A model generated the notes under the pieces. The model did not search any database and was not told where the DNA came from. It saw only the letters and a program-made list of their open reading frames with translations. Positions 9,746 through 19,264 of a stretch of 64,000 bases of DNA are shown one piece after another (the stretch's first letter is position 1; every line of letters begins with the position of its first letter). A program made the translations under genes and the position numbers. Where the stretch lies: NCBI RefSeq assembly GCF_022698145.1, contig NZ_JALDAX010000001.1, forward strand, positions 1 to 64,000, in the 5' to 3' direction. The stretch is from Streptomyces spinosisporus (GTDB lineage Bacteria > Actinomycetota > Actinomycetes > Streptomycetales > Streptomycetaceae).

Positions 9746-12643
9746 ATGACAGAGACGGCGAGCGGTCCGGCACGGAGTTCCCGCGCCAAGGGCAGCAAGG
9801 CGACCAAGGGACTGCGTGTCGAGCGCATCCACACCACCCCCGGCGTGCATCCGTACGACGAGGTGGCTTGGGAGAGCCGTGACGTCGTCATGACCAACTG
9901 GCGTGACGGCTCGGTCAACTTCGAGCAGCGTGGCGTCGAGTTCCCCGACTTCTGGGCGGTGAACGCGGTCAACATCGTCACCAGCAAGTACTTCCGCGGT
10001 GCTGTCGGCACCCCACAGCGCGAGACCAGCCTCAAGCAGCTGATCGACCGCATCGTGAAGACGTACCGCAAGGCCGGCGAGGACAACAAGTACTTCGCCT
10101 CGCCCGCCGACGCCGAGATCTTCGAGCACGAGCTGGCGTACGCCCTCCTGCACCAGATCTTCAGCTTCAACAGCCCCGTCTGGTTCAACGTCGGCACGAA
10201 GCAGCCCCAGCAGGTCTCGGCCTGCTTCATCCTGTCCGTCGACGACTCCATGGAGTCGATCCTCGACTGGTACAAGGAAGAGGGCATGATCTTCAAGGGC
10301 GGCTCCGGCGCCGGCCTGAACCTCTCGCGCATCCGCTCCTCCAAGGAGCTGCTCTCCTCCGGAGGCAACGCTTCCGGCCCGGTCTCCTTCATGCGCGGCG
10401 CCGACGCCTCCGCCGGCACCATCAAGTCCGGTGGTGCCACCCGCCGTGCCGCCAAGATGGTCATCCTCGACGTCGACCACCCCGACATCGAGGGCTTCAT
10501 CGAGACCAAGGTGAAGGAAGAGGAGAAGATCCGTGCCCTTCGCGACGCGGGTTTCGACATGGACCTGGGCGGCGAGGACATCACGTCCGTCCAGTACCAG
10601 AACGCCAACAACTCGGTCCGTGTGAACGACGAGTTCATGAAGGCGGTCGAGCAGGGCGGCAAGTTCGCCCTCCGCGCGCGGATGACCGGCGACGTCATCG
10701 AGGAGGTCGACGCCAAGGGCCTGTTCCGCAAGATGGCCGAGGCCGCCTGGGCCTGCGCCGACCCGGGCATCCAGTACGACAACGTCATCAACCACTGGCA
10801 CACCTGCCCGGAGTCCGGCCGGATCAACGGCTCGAACCCCTGCAGCGAGTACATGCACCTGGACAACACGTCCTGCAACCTCGCCTCGCTGAACCTCATG
10901 AAGTTCCTCAAGGACGACGGCAAGGGCAACCAGTCCTTCGAGGCCGAGCGCTTCGCCAAGGTCGTCGAGCTCGTGATCACCGCGATGGACATCTCCATCT
11001 GCTTCGCGGACTTCCCGACCCAGAAGATCGGCGAGAACACGCGCGCGTTCCGCCAGCTCGGCATCGGCTACGCCAACCTCGGCGCCCTGCTGATGGCGAC
11101 CGGCCACGCTTACGACTCGGACGGCGGCCGCGCCCTCGCCGGTGCCATCACCTCCCTGATGACCGGCACGGCGTACAGGCGCTCCTCCGAACTCGCCGCG
11201 GTCGTCGGCCCGTACGACGGGTACGCGCGCAATGCGAGCGCCCACAACCGCGTCATGAAGCAGCACGCCGACGCCAACACCGCGGCCACCCGCATGGACG
11301 ACCTCGACACCCCGGTGTGGGCCGCCGCCACGGAGGCCTGGCAGGACGTGCTGCGTCTCGGCGAGAAGAACGGTTTCCGTAACTCCCAGGCGTCCGTCCT
11401 CGCCCCGACCGGCACCATCGGTCTGGCGATGTCCTGCGACACCACCGGCGTCGAGCCCGACCTCGCCCTGGTCAAGTTCAAGAAGCTGGTCGGCGGCGGC
11501 TCCATGCAGATCGTCAACGGCACGGTCCCGCAGGCGCTGCGCCGCCTGGGCTACCAGGAGGAGCAGATCGAGGCGATCGTCGCCCACATCGCCGACAACG
11601 GCAATGTGATCGACGCCCCCGGCCTCAAGCACGAGCACTACGAGGTCTTCGACTGCGCCATGGGTGAGCGCGCCATCTCCCCGATGGGCCACGTCCGTAT
11701 GATGGCCGCGATCCAGCCGTGGATCTCCGGCGCCATCTCCAAGACGGTCAACATGCCGGAGTCGGCGTCCGTCGAGGAGGTCGAGGAGATCTACTTCGAG
11801 GCCTGGAAGCTGGGCATCAAGGCGCTCGCGATCTACCGCGACAACTGCAAGGTCGGCCAGCCCCTCTCCGCCAAGACCAAGGAGAAGGAGAAGGCCGCCG
11901 AGATCACGGAGAAGACCGAGGCGGCCATCCGCGAGACGGTCGAGAAGGTCATCGAGTACCGCCCGGTCCGCAAGCGCCTCCCGAAGGGCCGCCCCGGGAT
12001 CACGACGTCCTTCACGGTCGGCGGCGCCGAGGGCTACATGACGGCCAACTCCTACCCGGACGACGGTCTCGGCGAGGTCTTCCTGAAGATGTCGAAGCAG
12101 GGCTCGACCCTCGCGGGCATGATGGACGCCTTCTCCATCGCCGTGTCCGTCGGCCTCCAGTACGGCGTGCCGCTGGAGACGTACGTCTCGAAGTTCACCA
12201 ACATGCGCTTCGAGCCGGCCGGCATGACCGACGACCCGGACGTGCGGATGGCGCAGTCGATCGTCGACTACATCTTCCGCCGCCTGGCGCTGGACTTCCT
12301 GCCCTTCGAGACGCGCTCCGCGCTCGGCATCCACTCCGCCGACGAGCGCCAGCGTCACCTGGAGACCGGTTCGTACGAGCCGGCCGACGACGAGGTCGAC
12401 GTCGAGGGACTGGCCCAGTCGGCTCCGCGCGCCCAGGAGTTGAAGGCGGTCGCCACGCCGCGTGCCGAGGTCGAGGCGGGCAAGCCCGCTCCGCAGCAGG
12501 CCCACACCAGCGCCGAGCTGGTGGAGATGCAGCTGGGCATCCAGGCCGACGCTCCGCTGTGCTTCTCCTGCGGTACGAAGATGCAGCGGGCCGGTTCCTG
12601 CTACATCTGCGAGGGCTGCGGCTCGACGAGCGGCTGCAGCTGA
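9746..12643 (+). CDS. nrdJ: Vitamin B12-dependent (class II) ribonucleotide reductase
   Basis: Adenosylcobalamin-dependent ribonucleotide reductase (965 aa) reducing ribonucleotides to deoxyribonucleotides. Marks are the substrate-site SFNSPVWFN, the GGSGAGLNLSRIRS stretch, the finger-loop NPCSE with the radical Cys (GSNPCSEYMHLDNTSC, near residue 365), and LAPTGTIGLAMSCDTTGVEP. The C-terminal zinc-binding CFSCGTKM...CYICEGC tail probably carries the redox-shuttle cysteines. GGGAGG precedes ATG 9746. It is co-transcribed with nrdR and followed by a strong hairpin. Confidence 0.97.
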   Translation: MTETASGPARSSRAKGSKATKGLRVERIHTTPGVHPYDEVAWESRDVVMTNWRDGSVNFEQRGVEFPDFWAVNAVNIVTSKYFRGAVGTPQRETSLKQLIDRIVKTYRKAGEDNKYFASPADAEIFEHELAYALLHQIFSFNSPVWFNVGTKQPQQVSACFILSVDDSMESILDWYKEEGMIFKGGSGAGLNLSRIRSSKELLSSGGNASGPVSFMRGADASAGTIKSGGATRRAAKMVILDVDHPDIEGFIETKVKEEEKIRALRDAGFDMDLGGEDITSVQYQNANNSVRVNDEFMKAVEQGGKFALRARMTGDVIEEVDAKGLFRKMAEAAWACADPGIQYDNVINHWHTCPESGRINGSNPCSEYMHLDNTSCNLASLNLMKFLKDDGKGNQSFEAERFAKVVELVITAMDISICFADFPTQKIGENTRAFRQLGIGYANLGALLMATGHAYDSDGGRALAGAITSLMTGTAYRRSSELAAVVGPYDGYARNASAHNRVMKQHADANTAATRMDDLDTPVWAAATEAWQDVLRLGEKNGFRNSQASVLAPTGTIGLAMSCDTTGVEPDLALVKFKKLVGGGSMQIVNGTVPQALRRLGYQEEQIEAIVAHIADNGNVIDAPGLKHEHYEVFDCAMGERAISPMGHVRMMAAIQPWISGAISKTVNMPESASVEEVEEIYFEAWKLGIKALAIYRDNCKVGQPLSAKTKEKEKAAEITEKTEAAIRETVEKVIEYRPVRKRLPKGRPGITTSFTVGGAEGYMTANSYPDDGLGEVFLKMSKQGSTLAGMMDAFSIAVSVGLQYGVPLETYVSKFTNMRFEPAGMTDDPDVRMAQSIVDYIFRRLALDFLPFETRSALGIHSADERQRHLETGSYEPADDEVDVEGLAQSAPRAQELKAVATPRAEVEAGKPAPQQAHTSAELVEMQLGIQADAPLCFSCGTKMQRAGSCYICEGCGSTSGCS

Positions 12644-12684
12644 TACCGGGCGGGGTCCGTCCCGCCTGACAGGCAGTCCCTGAA

Positions 12685-12724
12685 GAGGAGGGGGCGCCGA
12701 CCACATGGTCGGCGCCCCCTCCTC
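12685..12724. terminator. Bidirectional terminator, 18-bp perfect stem
   Basis: Perfect 18-bp arms with a 4-base loop (ACAT) lie between the convergent nrdJ and terD genes. Confidence 0.9.
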
Positions 12725-12739
12725 GGCGTACGGCGGGCG

Positions 12740-13273
12740 TCAGGGCTGCTGAGCGCGTCCCATGACCCTGGTGAACGTGGCGGGGTCGTCGTGGAAGCCG
12801 TGAACGCCAGCGCGGAACTGCCAGCCACCAGTGTCGTCGCGCACGAACTCCCCGAGGGTGGCCGCCGTGGCCCCGAGAACCGTGCCGAAGTCGTCCTCGG
12901 CCAGGACGTTGTATCCCTCACGGATCCGCATACCCGGGTTGAGCACCCCGACGAAGGTCCGCTCAGCCGAGCGCTGCTGGATGACGACACCGACCACCAC
13001 GCGCGCGTACCGGTTGTCCAGCCGGTCGAGTTCGAGGGTCATGACCTCGTCCCAGCCGAAGCCCTTGCCGTCCTTGCTGTCCCGGTTGAGGTAGATCGTG
13101 CCGTCGGGTGCACGGCTGTCGAAGTGCACCACATAGGCGGGCTCTCCGTGCGGATCGTTCGCCAGGTAGGTGGCGGCCACGATGTCCAGATCGGTGGGCG
13201 GCTGCCCCGGCGGACTCGGATCCCATTTCAGTGCGACTTCGGCCTTGCGGATCGTCTTGTTGACGCCGTTCAC
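12740..13273 (-). CDS. TerD-family protein
   Basis: Tellurium-resistance/stress TerD-fold protein of 177 aa. It shows the family layout WDPSPPGQPPTDLDIVAATYL, DNR-like and DGKGFGWDEV acidic motifs that bind calcium in this fold, and VIQQRSAERTFVGVLNPGMRI. GTG 13273 is chosen with a GGGA-rich stretch just upstream; longer starts would read GC-rich non-coding sequence. The gene stands alone, convergent to nrdJ. TerD proteins are numerous in Streptomyces and their biochemical role is unsettled. Confidence 0.88.
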   Translation of the reverse strand: MNGVNKTIRKAEVALKWDPSPPGQPPTDLDIVAATYLANDPHGEPAYVVHFDSRAPDGTIYLNRDSKDGKGFGWDEVMTLELDRLDNRYARVVVGVVIQQRSAERTFVGVLNPGMRIREGYNVLAEDDFGTVLGATAATLGEFVRDDTGGWQFRAGVHGFHDDPATFTRVMGRAQQP

Positions 13274-13433
13274 CAAACTTCCCTTTCCCCGTTCCCCGTA
13301 CGCTGTCTCCGCCCCCGAACTGCCGGGCGGACAAGGCCGGTTGTCCATCCTGCCACGCGCGCGTGCCCGTGTGCCGTCGCACGGTAGGCCGGAGAGTGAC
13401 CGACGCCACGCTCCGTGGCCTTACCATGGCGCG

Positions 13434-14039
13434 GTGCTGGTCAAGTGGATTCGCTGCACCGTGGTGGACCGCCGCGGCTTCGAGCGGGGGCAGCGAAAGT
13501 GGGCGGGGCTTCTGGGGGAGCCGGGGTTTCGGGGGCAGGGCGGTGGTTGGAGCAGGGGACGCGAGGGCGTGGCCCACATCTTCGCCTTCTGGGAAAGCCG
13601 TGCCTTCTACGACTCCTTCATGGCCCGTTCCCACGACCGGCTGGCAGCCGCCCAGGTGGGCACCTTCAAAGACGCCCAGGTCAAGCTGTTCGACTACCGC
13701 TTCGACGTGAAGACCGGTTTTGAACCACGCTTCACGGACGCCGACCTGGTGCGCGTCGCCCACTGCCGGGTCCACGAGGACCGCGCGGAACACTTCACGC
13801 TGATGCAGGAGAAGGTGTGGAACCCCGCCATGGCCGGCTCGCCGGGCATGATCCGCGGGCTGTTCGGCGAGGCCCCGGGACACGAGTTCATGGTGCTGTC
13901 GATGTGGCACTCCGCCGCCGAACACGGAAAGTACCGTGCCGAACGCGTGGAGCGACTCGCACTGCGGGCCCAGACCGAGGCGGACGTCGCGGCCCTCACG
14001 GGCGACATCGTCGACCTGGAACCCACCTGGACGGTCTGA
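13434..14039 (+). CDS. DUF4937/YdbC-like conserved protein
   Basis: Conserved actinobacterial protein of 201 aa that begins VLVKWIRCTVVDRRGFERGQ. It appears to contain two tandem alpha/beta modules, the second beginning near LVRVAHCRVHEDRAEHF, reminiscent of dimeric ABM-type ferredoxin-like folds. GTG 13434 is the probable start because homologues begin at this motif; the frame is open further upstream. No catalytic residues can be named. It is divergent from terD and upstream of the histidine phosphatase. Confidence 0.75.
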   Translation: MLVKWIRCTVVDRRGFERGQRKWAGLLGEPGFRGQGGGWSRGREGVAHIFAFWESRAFYDSFMARSHDRLAAAQVGTFKDAQVKLFDYRFDVKTGFEPRFTDADLVRVAHCRVHEDRAEHFTLMQEKVWNPAMAGSPGMIRGLFGEAPGHEFMVLSMWHSAAEHGKYRAERVERLALRAQTEADVAALTGDIVDLEPTWTV

Positions 14040-14155
14040 GAACCGGGCGTTGCCGTGTGCCCCGGTGTGACCTGTGGTGCAGGAAATGTGTGACCTACGC
14101 CGTATGGAGCCCGTACGAGTGCTCGATCGGCCGTCACCCGATCTAGGGTTTTGGC

Positions 14156-14815
14156 ATGGCAAGACCACGGCGCATCGTCCTTGTCCGGCACGGAGAGTCA
14201 ACGGGCAATGTTGATGACACCGTGTACGAGCGTGAGCCCGACCATGCACTCGCGCTGACCGAGCGCGGCTGGCAGCAGGCGGAGGAGACCGGCAAGCGGT
14301 TGCGCGAGGTGTTCGGCAGCGAACCCGTCAGCGTGTACGTCTCCCCGTACCGCCGTACGCACGAGACGCTGCGCGCATTCCACCTGGACCCCGATCGCAT
14401 ACGGATCCGCGAGGAACCGCGGCTGCGCGAACAGGACTGGGGAAACTGGCAGGACCGCGACGACGTGCGCCTGCAGAAGGCCTACCGGGACGCGTACGGC
14501 CACTTCTTCTACCGCTTCGCCCAGGGGGAGTCCGGTGCCGACGTGTACGACCGGGTCGGCGGCTTCCTGGAGAGCCTGTTCCGCAGCTTCGAGGCCCCCG
14601 ACCACCCGCCGAACGTACTGCTGGTGACGCATGGCCTGGCCATGCGCCTGTTCTGCATGCGCTGGTTCCACTGGACGGTCGCCGAATTCGAGTCGCTGTC
14701 CAACCCGGGGAACGCGGAGATGCGGATGCTCGTTCTCGGGGAGGACGACAAGTACACGCTGGACCGGCCATTCGAACGCTGGCGGGATCCGGAGCCGTAC
14801 GGGATCACCGGATAG
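14156..14815 (+). CDS. Histidine phosphatase (phosphoglycerate-mutase superfamily)
   Basis: 219-aa branch-1 histidine phosphatase. The RHGES motif (residues 10-14) holds the phospho-accepting His, SPYRRTHET is the second phosphate pocket, EQDWGNW supplies the acid, and the second catalytic His is in VTHGLAMRLF. The substrate is unknown. The next gene starts 13 bp after its stop, so the two are probably co-transcribed. Confidence 0.9.
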   Translation: MARPRRIVLVRHGESTGNVDDTVYEREPDHALALTERGWQQAEETGKRLREVFGSEPVSVYVSPYRRTHETLRAFHLDPDRIRIREEPRLREQDWGNWQDRDDVRLQKAYRDAYGHFFYRFAQGESGADVYDRVGGFLESLFRSFEAPDHPPNVLLVTHGLAMRLFCMRWFHWTVAEFESLSNPGNAEMRMLVLGEDDKYTLDRPFERWRDPEPYGITG

Positions 14816-14827
14816 AGTGGCGGAGCG

Positions 14828-15733
14828 ATGACCCCTGACTCCTCTCCCGACGACCGCCTGGGCCGCGCCCTGGCCAGCCTGCGCGGACTCGCGGTGGGGG
14901 ACGCGCTGGGCTCGCAGTTCTTCGTTCCGGCGAACCTCCCGCTGCTGAAGCACCGCGAGGTGCCGTCCGGGCCCTGGCAGTGGACCGACGACACGGAGAT
15001 GGCCTGCTCGGTGGTCGCCGTCCTCGCCGCCCACCACCGCATCGACCAGGACGCCCTGGCCCGTTCCTTCGCCGAGCACCACGACTTCGACCGGGGGTAC
15101 GGCCCCGCCGTGAACCGTCTGCTGCGGCTCGTGCGGGAGGGCGGGGACTGGCGCGAGCTGGCATCGGCGCTCTTCAACGGACAGGGCTCGTGGGGCAACG
15201 GCGCGGCGATGCGGATCGCCCCGCTGGGGGCGTGGTACGCGGACGACCCGGAGCAGGCGACCCATCAGGCGGAGATCTCCGCCTATCCCACGCATCAGCA
15301 CCGCGAGGCCGTCGTCGGCTCCATGGCGGTCGCCGCGGCCGCCGCACTGGCAGCGGCTCCGGGTGGCCCGCCCAGTCCTGAGGCACTCCTGGAGGACGTG
15401 GTCGCACTCATTCCGAAGAGCGCCGTCGGCGCGGGGCTACGGCGTGCACGGGACATGCTCGACTACGGCGACGCCGGCACCGTCGCGGCCGTGCTGGGCT
15501 GCGGTCGGCGTACGTCCGCGCACGACACCGTTCCCTTTGCGCTCTGGTCGGCCGCGCGGGCCCTCGGTGACTACGAGCGGGCGTTCTGGACGACCGCTCA
15601 GGTAGGCGGTGATGTGGACACGACCTGCGCCATCGTGGGCGGCGTGCTCGGTGCGACGAAGGCGGGAGGACCGCCGGCCGCGTGGCTGGAGCGGACCGAG
15701 GATCTGCCGGACTGGATGCGTGCGTCCGCCTGA
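14828..15733 (+). CDS. ADP-ribosylglycohydrolase family protein
   Basis: DraG-type ADP-ribosyl hydrolase fold, 301 aa. Metal-binding motifs are present: WTDDTEMA near residue 55, GNGAAMRIAPLG near 125 and GGDVDTTCAIVGG near 260. These bind two Mg2+ ions in the family, so the enzyme looks active in removing ADP-ribose from proteins or small molecules. ATG 14828 follows GGAGCG closely. It sits 13 bp downstream of the histidine phosphatase. Confidence 0.9.
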   Translation: MTPDSSPDDRLGRALASLRGLAVGDALGSQFFVPANLPLLKHREVPSGPWQWTDDTEMACSVVAVLAAHHRIDQDALARSFAEHHDFDRGYGPAVNRLLRLVREGGDWRELASALFNGQGSWGNGAAMRIAPLGAWYADDPEQATHQAEISAYPTHQHREAVVGSMAVAAAAALAAAPGGPPSPEALLEDVVALIPKSAVGAGLRRARDMLDYGDAGTVAAVLGCGRRTSAHDTVPFALWSAARALGDYERAFWTTAQVGGDVDTTCAIVGGVLGATKAGGPPAAWLERTEDLPDWMRASA

Positions 15734-15970
15734 CGCCGGGCTGGGCTCGGCCGCCTCGGGCTTGCGCTGCGGAGAGGCCGACTCGAAAAACTCTCTGTGT
15801 CCAACGGGAACTCTGCGTGACTGCCCGACCGTTGTCCTGGCATCGACCGTGTGACTCACGCGTCGGTGCGTGCAGGTGTCACGGGAGAGTTTCCGGGGGT
15901 GGGTATGCAGTTCGAGGTGATGTGGGCAGCGTTGCTGGTTCTGGCTGCCCTGTGCCTTCAGGCGGGTGTG

Positions 15971-16027
15971 CGGATGGCCGGACCGGCGTCCTCGCCGTCG
16001 GTCCCCAGGACCCGGTCCGGCCATCCG
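15971..16027. terminator. Long bidirectional terminator hairpin
   Basis: 16-bp perfect arms (15971-15986 and 16012-16027), plus an inner GTCCT/AGGAC stem, form one long hairpin between the convergent ADP-ribosylglycohydrolase and MFS genes. The remainder of 15734-16054 shows no supported gene. Confidence 0.8.
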
Positions 16028-16054
16028 CGGTGTGACGCGGGCGCGTCGGCCGGA

Positions 16055-17602
16055 TCAGCCGACCGGCACACCCGTCGCGCCGGAGAGAGCCTCCAGATCG
16101 CTTTTGCGGACCCTGATCACGAACCACGCGGTGCCGAGTGCGAGTACGGCCATGGCCGCGGCGGCGACGAAGCCCATGGAGATGCCGTGGGCGAGCACCT
16201 CGTGCCCCCATGTGTCGGGCAGCTGGTGCGTCTTGGCGAACTCCGCCTTCTGCTCCGCCGAACCGTTGGCGAGGAACTTCGGCAGCTGCTTCTCCGCCTC
16301 GTCCTTGCTGGCCGACCCGAAGACCGTGGTCAGGATGGACAGGCCGAGCGATCCGCCCACCTGCTGCGTGGCATTGAGCAGGCCGGAGGCGGCACCCGCC
16401 TCATGCTGCGCGACACCGGAGACCGCCGTGACCGTCAGCGTCACGAAGTTCAGACCCATGCCGAAGCCGAACACCAGCATCGGGCCGAGCACCCCGCCGA
16501 CGTACGTGCTGTCGGAACTGATGAGGGTCTGCCAGGCGAGACCGATCAGCGCGAGAGCCGAGCCGGTCAGCATGAACGGCTTGGGCCCGAGCACCGGCAG
16601 GAACCGCTGCGACAGACCCGCGCCGACCGCGATCACGACCGTCACCGGCAGGAATGCGAGGCCGGCCTGGATCGGGCTGTACCCCAGCACGTTCTGCACG
16701 AAGAGCACGATGTAGAAGAACATGCCGAACATGGCCGCGGCCAGGCTGAGCATGATCACGTACGTGCCCGAGCGGTTGCGGTCGGCGAACATCCGCAGCG
16801 GGGTGATCGGTTCCTTGGCCCGGGACTCGATGAGCGCGAAGGACACCAGCAGAACCACCGCGGCACCGAAGGAGCCGAGGGCCAGGCCGTCGCGCCAGCC
16901 CTCGTCCGCGGCGCGGATGAAGCCGTAGACGAGAGTCGCCATGCCCGCGGTCGAGGTCACCGCGCCCGCGATGTCGAAGCGCCCGGAGTGGCGTTCGGAC
17001 TCGCTGATGTACATCGGCGCGAGCACGGCGATCAGCACACCGATCGGCACGTTGACGAAGAGCACCCAGCGCCAGTCCAGCCACTCGGTGAGCATGCCGC
17101 CCGCGAGCAGACCTATCGCACCGCCACCCGCGGAGACTGCGGCGAAGACCCCGAACGCCCGGTTCCGTTCCGGGCCTTCGGGGAATGTCGTGGTGATGAG
17201 TGCCAGGGAAGTGGGCGACGCGATCGCGCCACCCATGCCCTGCAGGACCCGCGCCGCGAGCAGCTGCCACGGTTCCTGCGCGAGACCGCCGAGCAGGGAG
17301 GCGAGCGTGAACAGAAGGATGCCGGTCATGAAGACGCGGCGGCGGCCGAGGATGTCACCGGCCCGGCCGCCCAGAAGCAGCAGGCCGCCGAAGGTGAGCG
17401 TGTAGGCGCTGACGACCCAGGTGAGGTCGGTGGTGCTGAAATCCAGCGCATTCTGAATGTGCGGGAGCGCGATGTTCACAATCGTCGCGTCGAGTACGAC
17501 CATGAGTTGGCAGGCCGCGATGACTGCGAGCGCGATGCCGGGATGCCCTTCCCGGCGCGCCGCTCCTGGCTTCTGGTCCTTGATCAATTGAGAGGTTGTC
17601 AC
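16055..17602 (-). CDS. MFS drug efflux transporter, DHA2 (14-TMS) family
   Basis: 515-aa major facilitator of the EmrB/QacA (DHA2) type. It has an N-terminal VIAACQLMVVLDATIVNIALP motif C-like start (typical D-x-T-IVNVALP), GRAGDILGRRRVF (motif A) and about 14 hydrophobic segments. It presumably exports drugs or metabolites with proton antiport. It is divergent from a TetR regulator, and two copies of the same operator lie in the gap. Confidence 0.92.
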   Translation of the reverse strand: MTTSQLIKDQKPGAARREGHPGIALAVIAACQLMVVLDATIVNIALPHIQNALDFSTTDLTWVVSAYTLTFGGLLLLGGRAGDILGRRRVFMTGILLFTLASLLGGLAQEPWQLLAARVLQGMGGAIASPTSLALITTTFPEGPERNRAFGVFAAVSAGGGAIGLLAGGMLTEWLDWRWVLFVNVPIGVLIAVLAPMYISESERHSGRFDIAGAVTSTAGMATLVYGFIRAADEGWRDGLALGSFGAAVVLLVSFALIESRAKEPITPLRMFADRNRSGTYVIMLSLAAAMFGMFFYIVLFVQNVLGYSPIQAGLAFLPVTVVIAVGAGLSQRFLPVLGPKPFMLTGSALALIGLAWQTLISSDSTYVGGVLGPMLVFGFGMGLNFVTLTVTAVSGVAQHEAGAASGLLNATQQVGGSLGLSILTTVFGSASKDEAEKQLPKFLANGSAEQKAEFAKTHQLPDTWGHEVLAHGISMGFVAAAAMAVLALGTAWFVIRVRKSDLEALSGATGVPVG

Positions 17603-17625
17603 TATGGGTCCCCCACAAGTACGTT

Positions 17626-17645
17626 AGTGAACGCTCGCGTTCACT
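17626..17645. promoter_or_regulatory. TetR operator 1
   Basis: AGTGAACGCTCGCGTTCACT is a perfect palindrome with 9-bp arms in the MFS/TetR divergent gap. Confidence 0.85.
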
Positions 17646-17676
17646 GTCTCGCCAACCGTAGTGAGTCCCCGATAGA

Positions 17677-17690
17677 GAACGCAAGCGTTC
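17677..17690. promoter_or_regulatory. TetR operator 2
   Basis: GAACGCAAGCGTTC is the same core as operator 1, with a 3' extension ACT. The dyad centres are about 48 bp apart. Confidence 0.8.
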
Positions 17691-17789
17691 ACTTAAATTG
17701 GTGCCGCGCGGCGAATCCCCCGATGCAGCCGCGAGGCGCCTCCGCACCCCCTGAAACCCCCGCTCCTCATGCCAGCTGGAGACGCTCAG

Positions 17790-18413
17790 ATGGTTACCTC
17801 GCGCTGGACGGCCGCCCCCGCTCAGGCGGCCTCCCTCCGTCGGCGCGGCGTCGTGCTCGAACGCGCGATCCTCGAAGCCGCCCTGGAACAGCTCAGTACA
17901 GTCGGCTGGGCCGGCCTCACCATGGAGGGTGTCGCCGCCGGGGCCCAGACCGGCAAGGCCGCGGTGTACCGCCGCTGGCCGTCAAAGGAAGATCTGGTGG
18001 CGGACGCGCTGCAGGCCGGACTGCCGCGCTTCGAGCAGGCTCCCGACACGGGCAGCGTCCGTGAGGATCTGCTCGCCCTGTGCCGGGCCGCTCGGGACGC
18101 GATGTTCTCCCGCCCCGGTTCCGCGGTCCGCGCAGTGATTCACGAATGCGACTCGCTCCAGGCGGAGCGCTTCCACGCCGTGATCTTCGACGGGATCGTG
18201 GAGCCCATGATCAAGCTCGTGCGTGAGGTCATCACCCGTGGCATAGAGCGGAACGAGGTCCGTGCCGACGCGGCGAGCAGCTACGTCTTCGACGCCATCC
18301 CGGCCATCATGATGTACCGCAACAAGATGCACGGGAGTGAATGGGACGACCCCGATCTCGAAGCAATGATCGACCAGTTGATGATTCCGCTGCTGCGGCC
18401 GCACGTCGGCTGA
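17790..18413 (+). CDS. TetR-family repressor of the divergent MFS pump
   Basis: TetR regulator, 207 aa. The N-terminal HTH reads ILEAALEQLSTVGWAGLTMEGVAAGAQTGKAAVYRRWPSKEDLV, a good family match. The C-terminal ligand domain is about 140 residues. ATG 17790 has GGAG eight bases upstream; ATG 17769 is an alternative. Divergence from the DHA2 transporter and the two GAACGC/GCGTTC palindromes indicate a classic efflux repressor pair. Confidence 0.93.
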   Translation: MVTSRWTAAPAQAASLRRRGVVLERAILEAALEQLSTVGWAGLTMEGVAAGAQTGKAAVYRRWPSKEDLVADALQAGLPRFEQAPDTGSVREDLLALCRAARDAMFSRPGSAVRAVIHECDSLQAERFHAVIFDGIVEPMIKLVREVITRGIERNEVRADAASSYVFDAIPAIMMYRNKMHGSEWDDPDLEAMIDQLMIPLLRPHVG

Positions 18414-18494
18414 GCGCGGTCGCGCGGGCCGGCGTCCGAGTCGGGGAGACGGGGGTGTCGGCGGGTGATCGACGGGGCGTAGGCTTGGAGCGCC

Positions 18495-19196
18495 ATGCCG
18501 TACGTACCGCCTACTCACACCGTCGAGCGCTCCCTCCGCGCCACGACCGGAGCGAAGATCATTGCCGGTGTCGACGAGGTCGGGCGCGGCGCCTGGGCCG
18601 GGCCCGTCACCGTCTGCGCGGCGGTCACCGGACTGCGTCGTCCTCCCGAAGGTCTCACCGACTCCAAGCTGCTCACCATCAAGCGGCGCACAGAGCTTGC
18701 CGTGGTGCTGCGGAAGTGGGTGACCTCGTACGCGTTGGGTCATGCCTCTCCGGAGGAGATCGACGACCTGGGCATGACCGCAGCTCTGCGCCTGGCTGCG
18801 GTGCGCGCCCTGGAGGCTCTGCCGGTCCGTCCGGACGCGGTCATCCTCGACGGCAAGCACAACTATCTCGGCACGCCCTGGCAGGTCCGTACGGTGATCA
18901 AGGGCGACCAGTCATGCGTGGCCGTCGCGGCGGCCTCGGTGATCGCCAAGGTTCAGCGCGACAAAATGATGGCCGAGCTGGGCGTCGACCATGCAGACTT
19001 CGGTTTTGCGGACAACGCCGGGTATCCGTCACCCGTGCACAAGGCCGCACTGGCGGAGCGGGGCCCCACCCCGTACCACCGGTTGTCGTGGGCGTATCTT
19101 GATGCGCTGCCCCAGTGGCGGCATCTCAAGAAGGCCCGCAGTTGGGCGGACGGAAGCGTTCCGGAGATCGAGGGTCAGCTCGGCTTCGATTTCTGA
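18495..19196 (+). CDS. rnhB: Ribonuclease HII
   Basis: RNase HII (233 aa) removes ribonucleotides and RNA from DNA duplexes. The catalytic DEVGRG motif ([14 protein letters not shown], near residue 27) is intact, as are LTDSKLL, the Asp of [10 protein letters not shown] and [15 protein letters not shown] 18495 is the family start. Confidence 0.96.
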   Translation: MPYVPPTHTVERSLRATTGAKIIAGVDEVGRGAWAGPVTVCAAVTGLRRPPEGLTDSKLLTIKRRTELAVVLRKWVTSYALGHASPEEIDDLGMTAALRLAAVRALEALPVRPDAVILDGKHNYLGTPWQVRTVIKGDQSCVAVAAASVIAKVQRDKMMAELGVDHADFGFADNAGYPSPVHKAALAERGPTPYHRLSWAYLDALPQWRHLKKARSWADGSVPEIEGQLGFDF

Positions 19197-19264
19197 CGAT
19201 TCCGCTCGCACTCATGTGCCACCCGCCGACGCGAGCCGCACCAACGTTTGATAAAAATCAGCTC

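Noticed and set aside
8886..9749. Plus-strand frame beginning MDFNSSPEVVVP upstream of nrdR
   Set aside because: It overlaps nrdR out of frame and degenerates into Arg-rich shadow sequence.
9251..12706. Very long minus-strand open frame (over 1,100 codons)
   Set aside because: It is antisense to nrdR/nrdJ, whose motifs are unambiguous; high GC keeps shadow frames open.
15905..16060. Small hydrophobic ORF starting MQFEVMWAALLVLAALCL
   Set aside because: The frame has no stop before running antisense through the whole MFS gene and overlaps the bidirectional terminator; there is only one helix-like segment and no family match.
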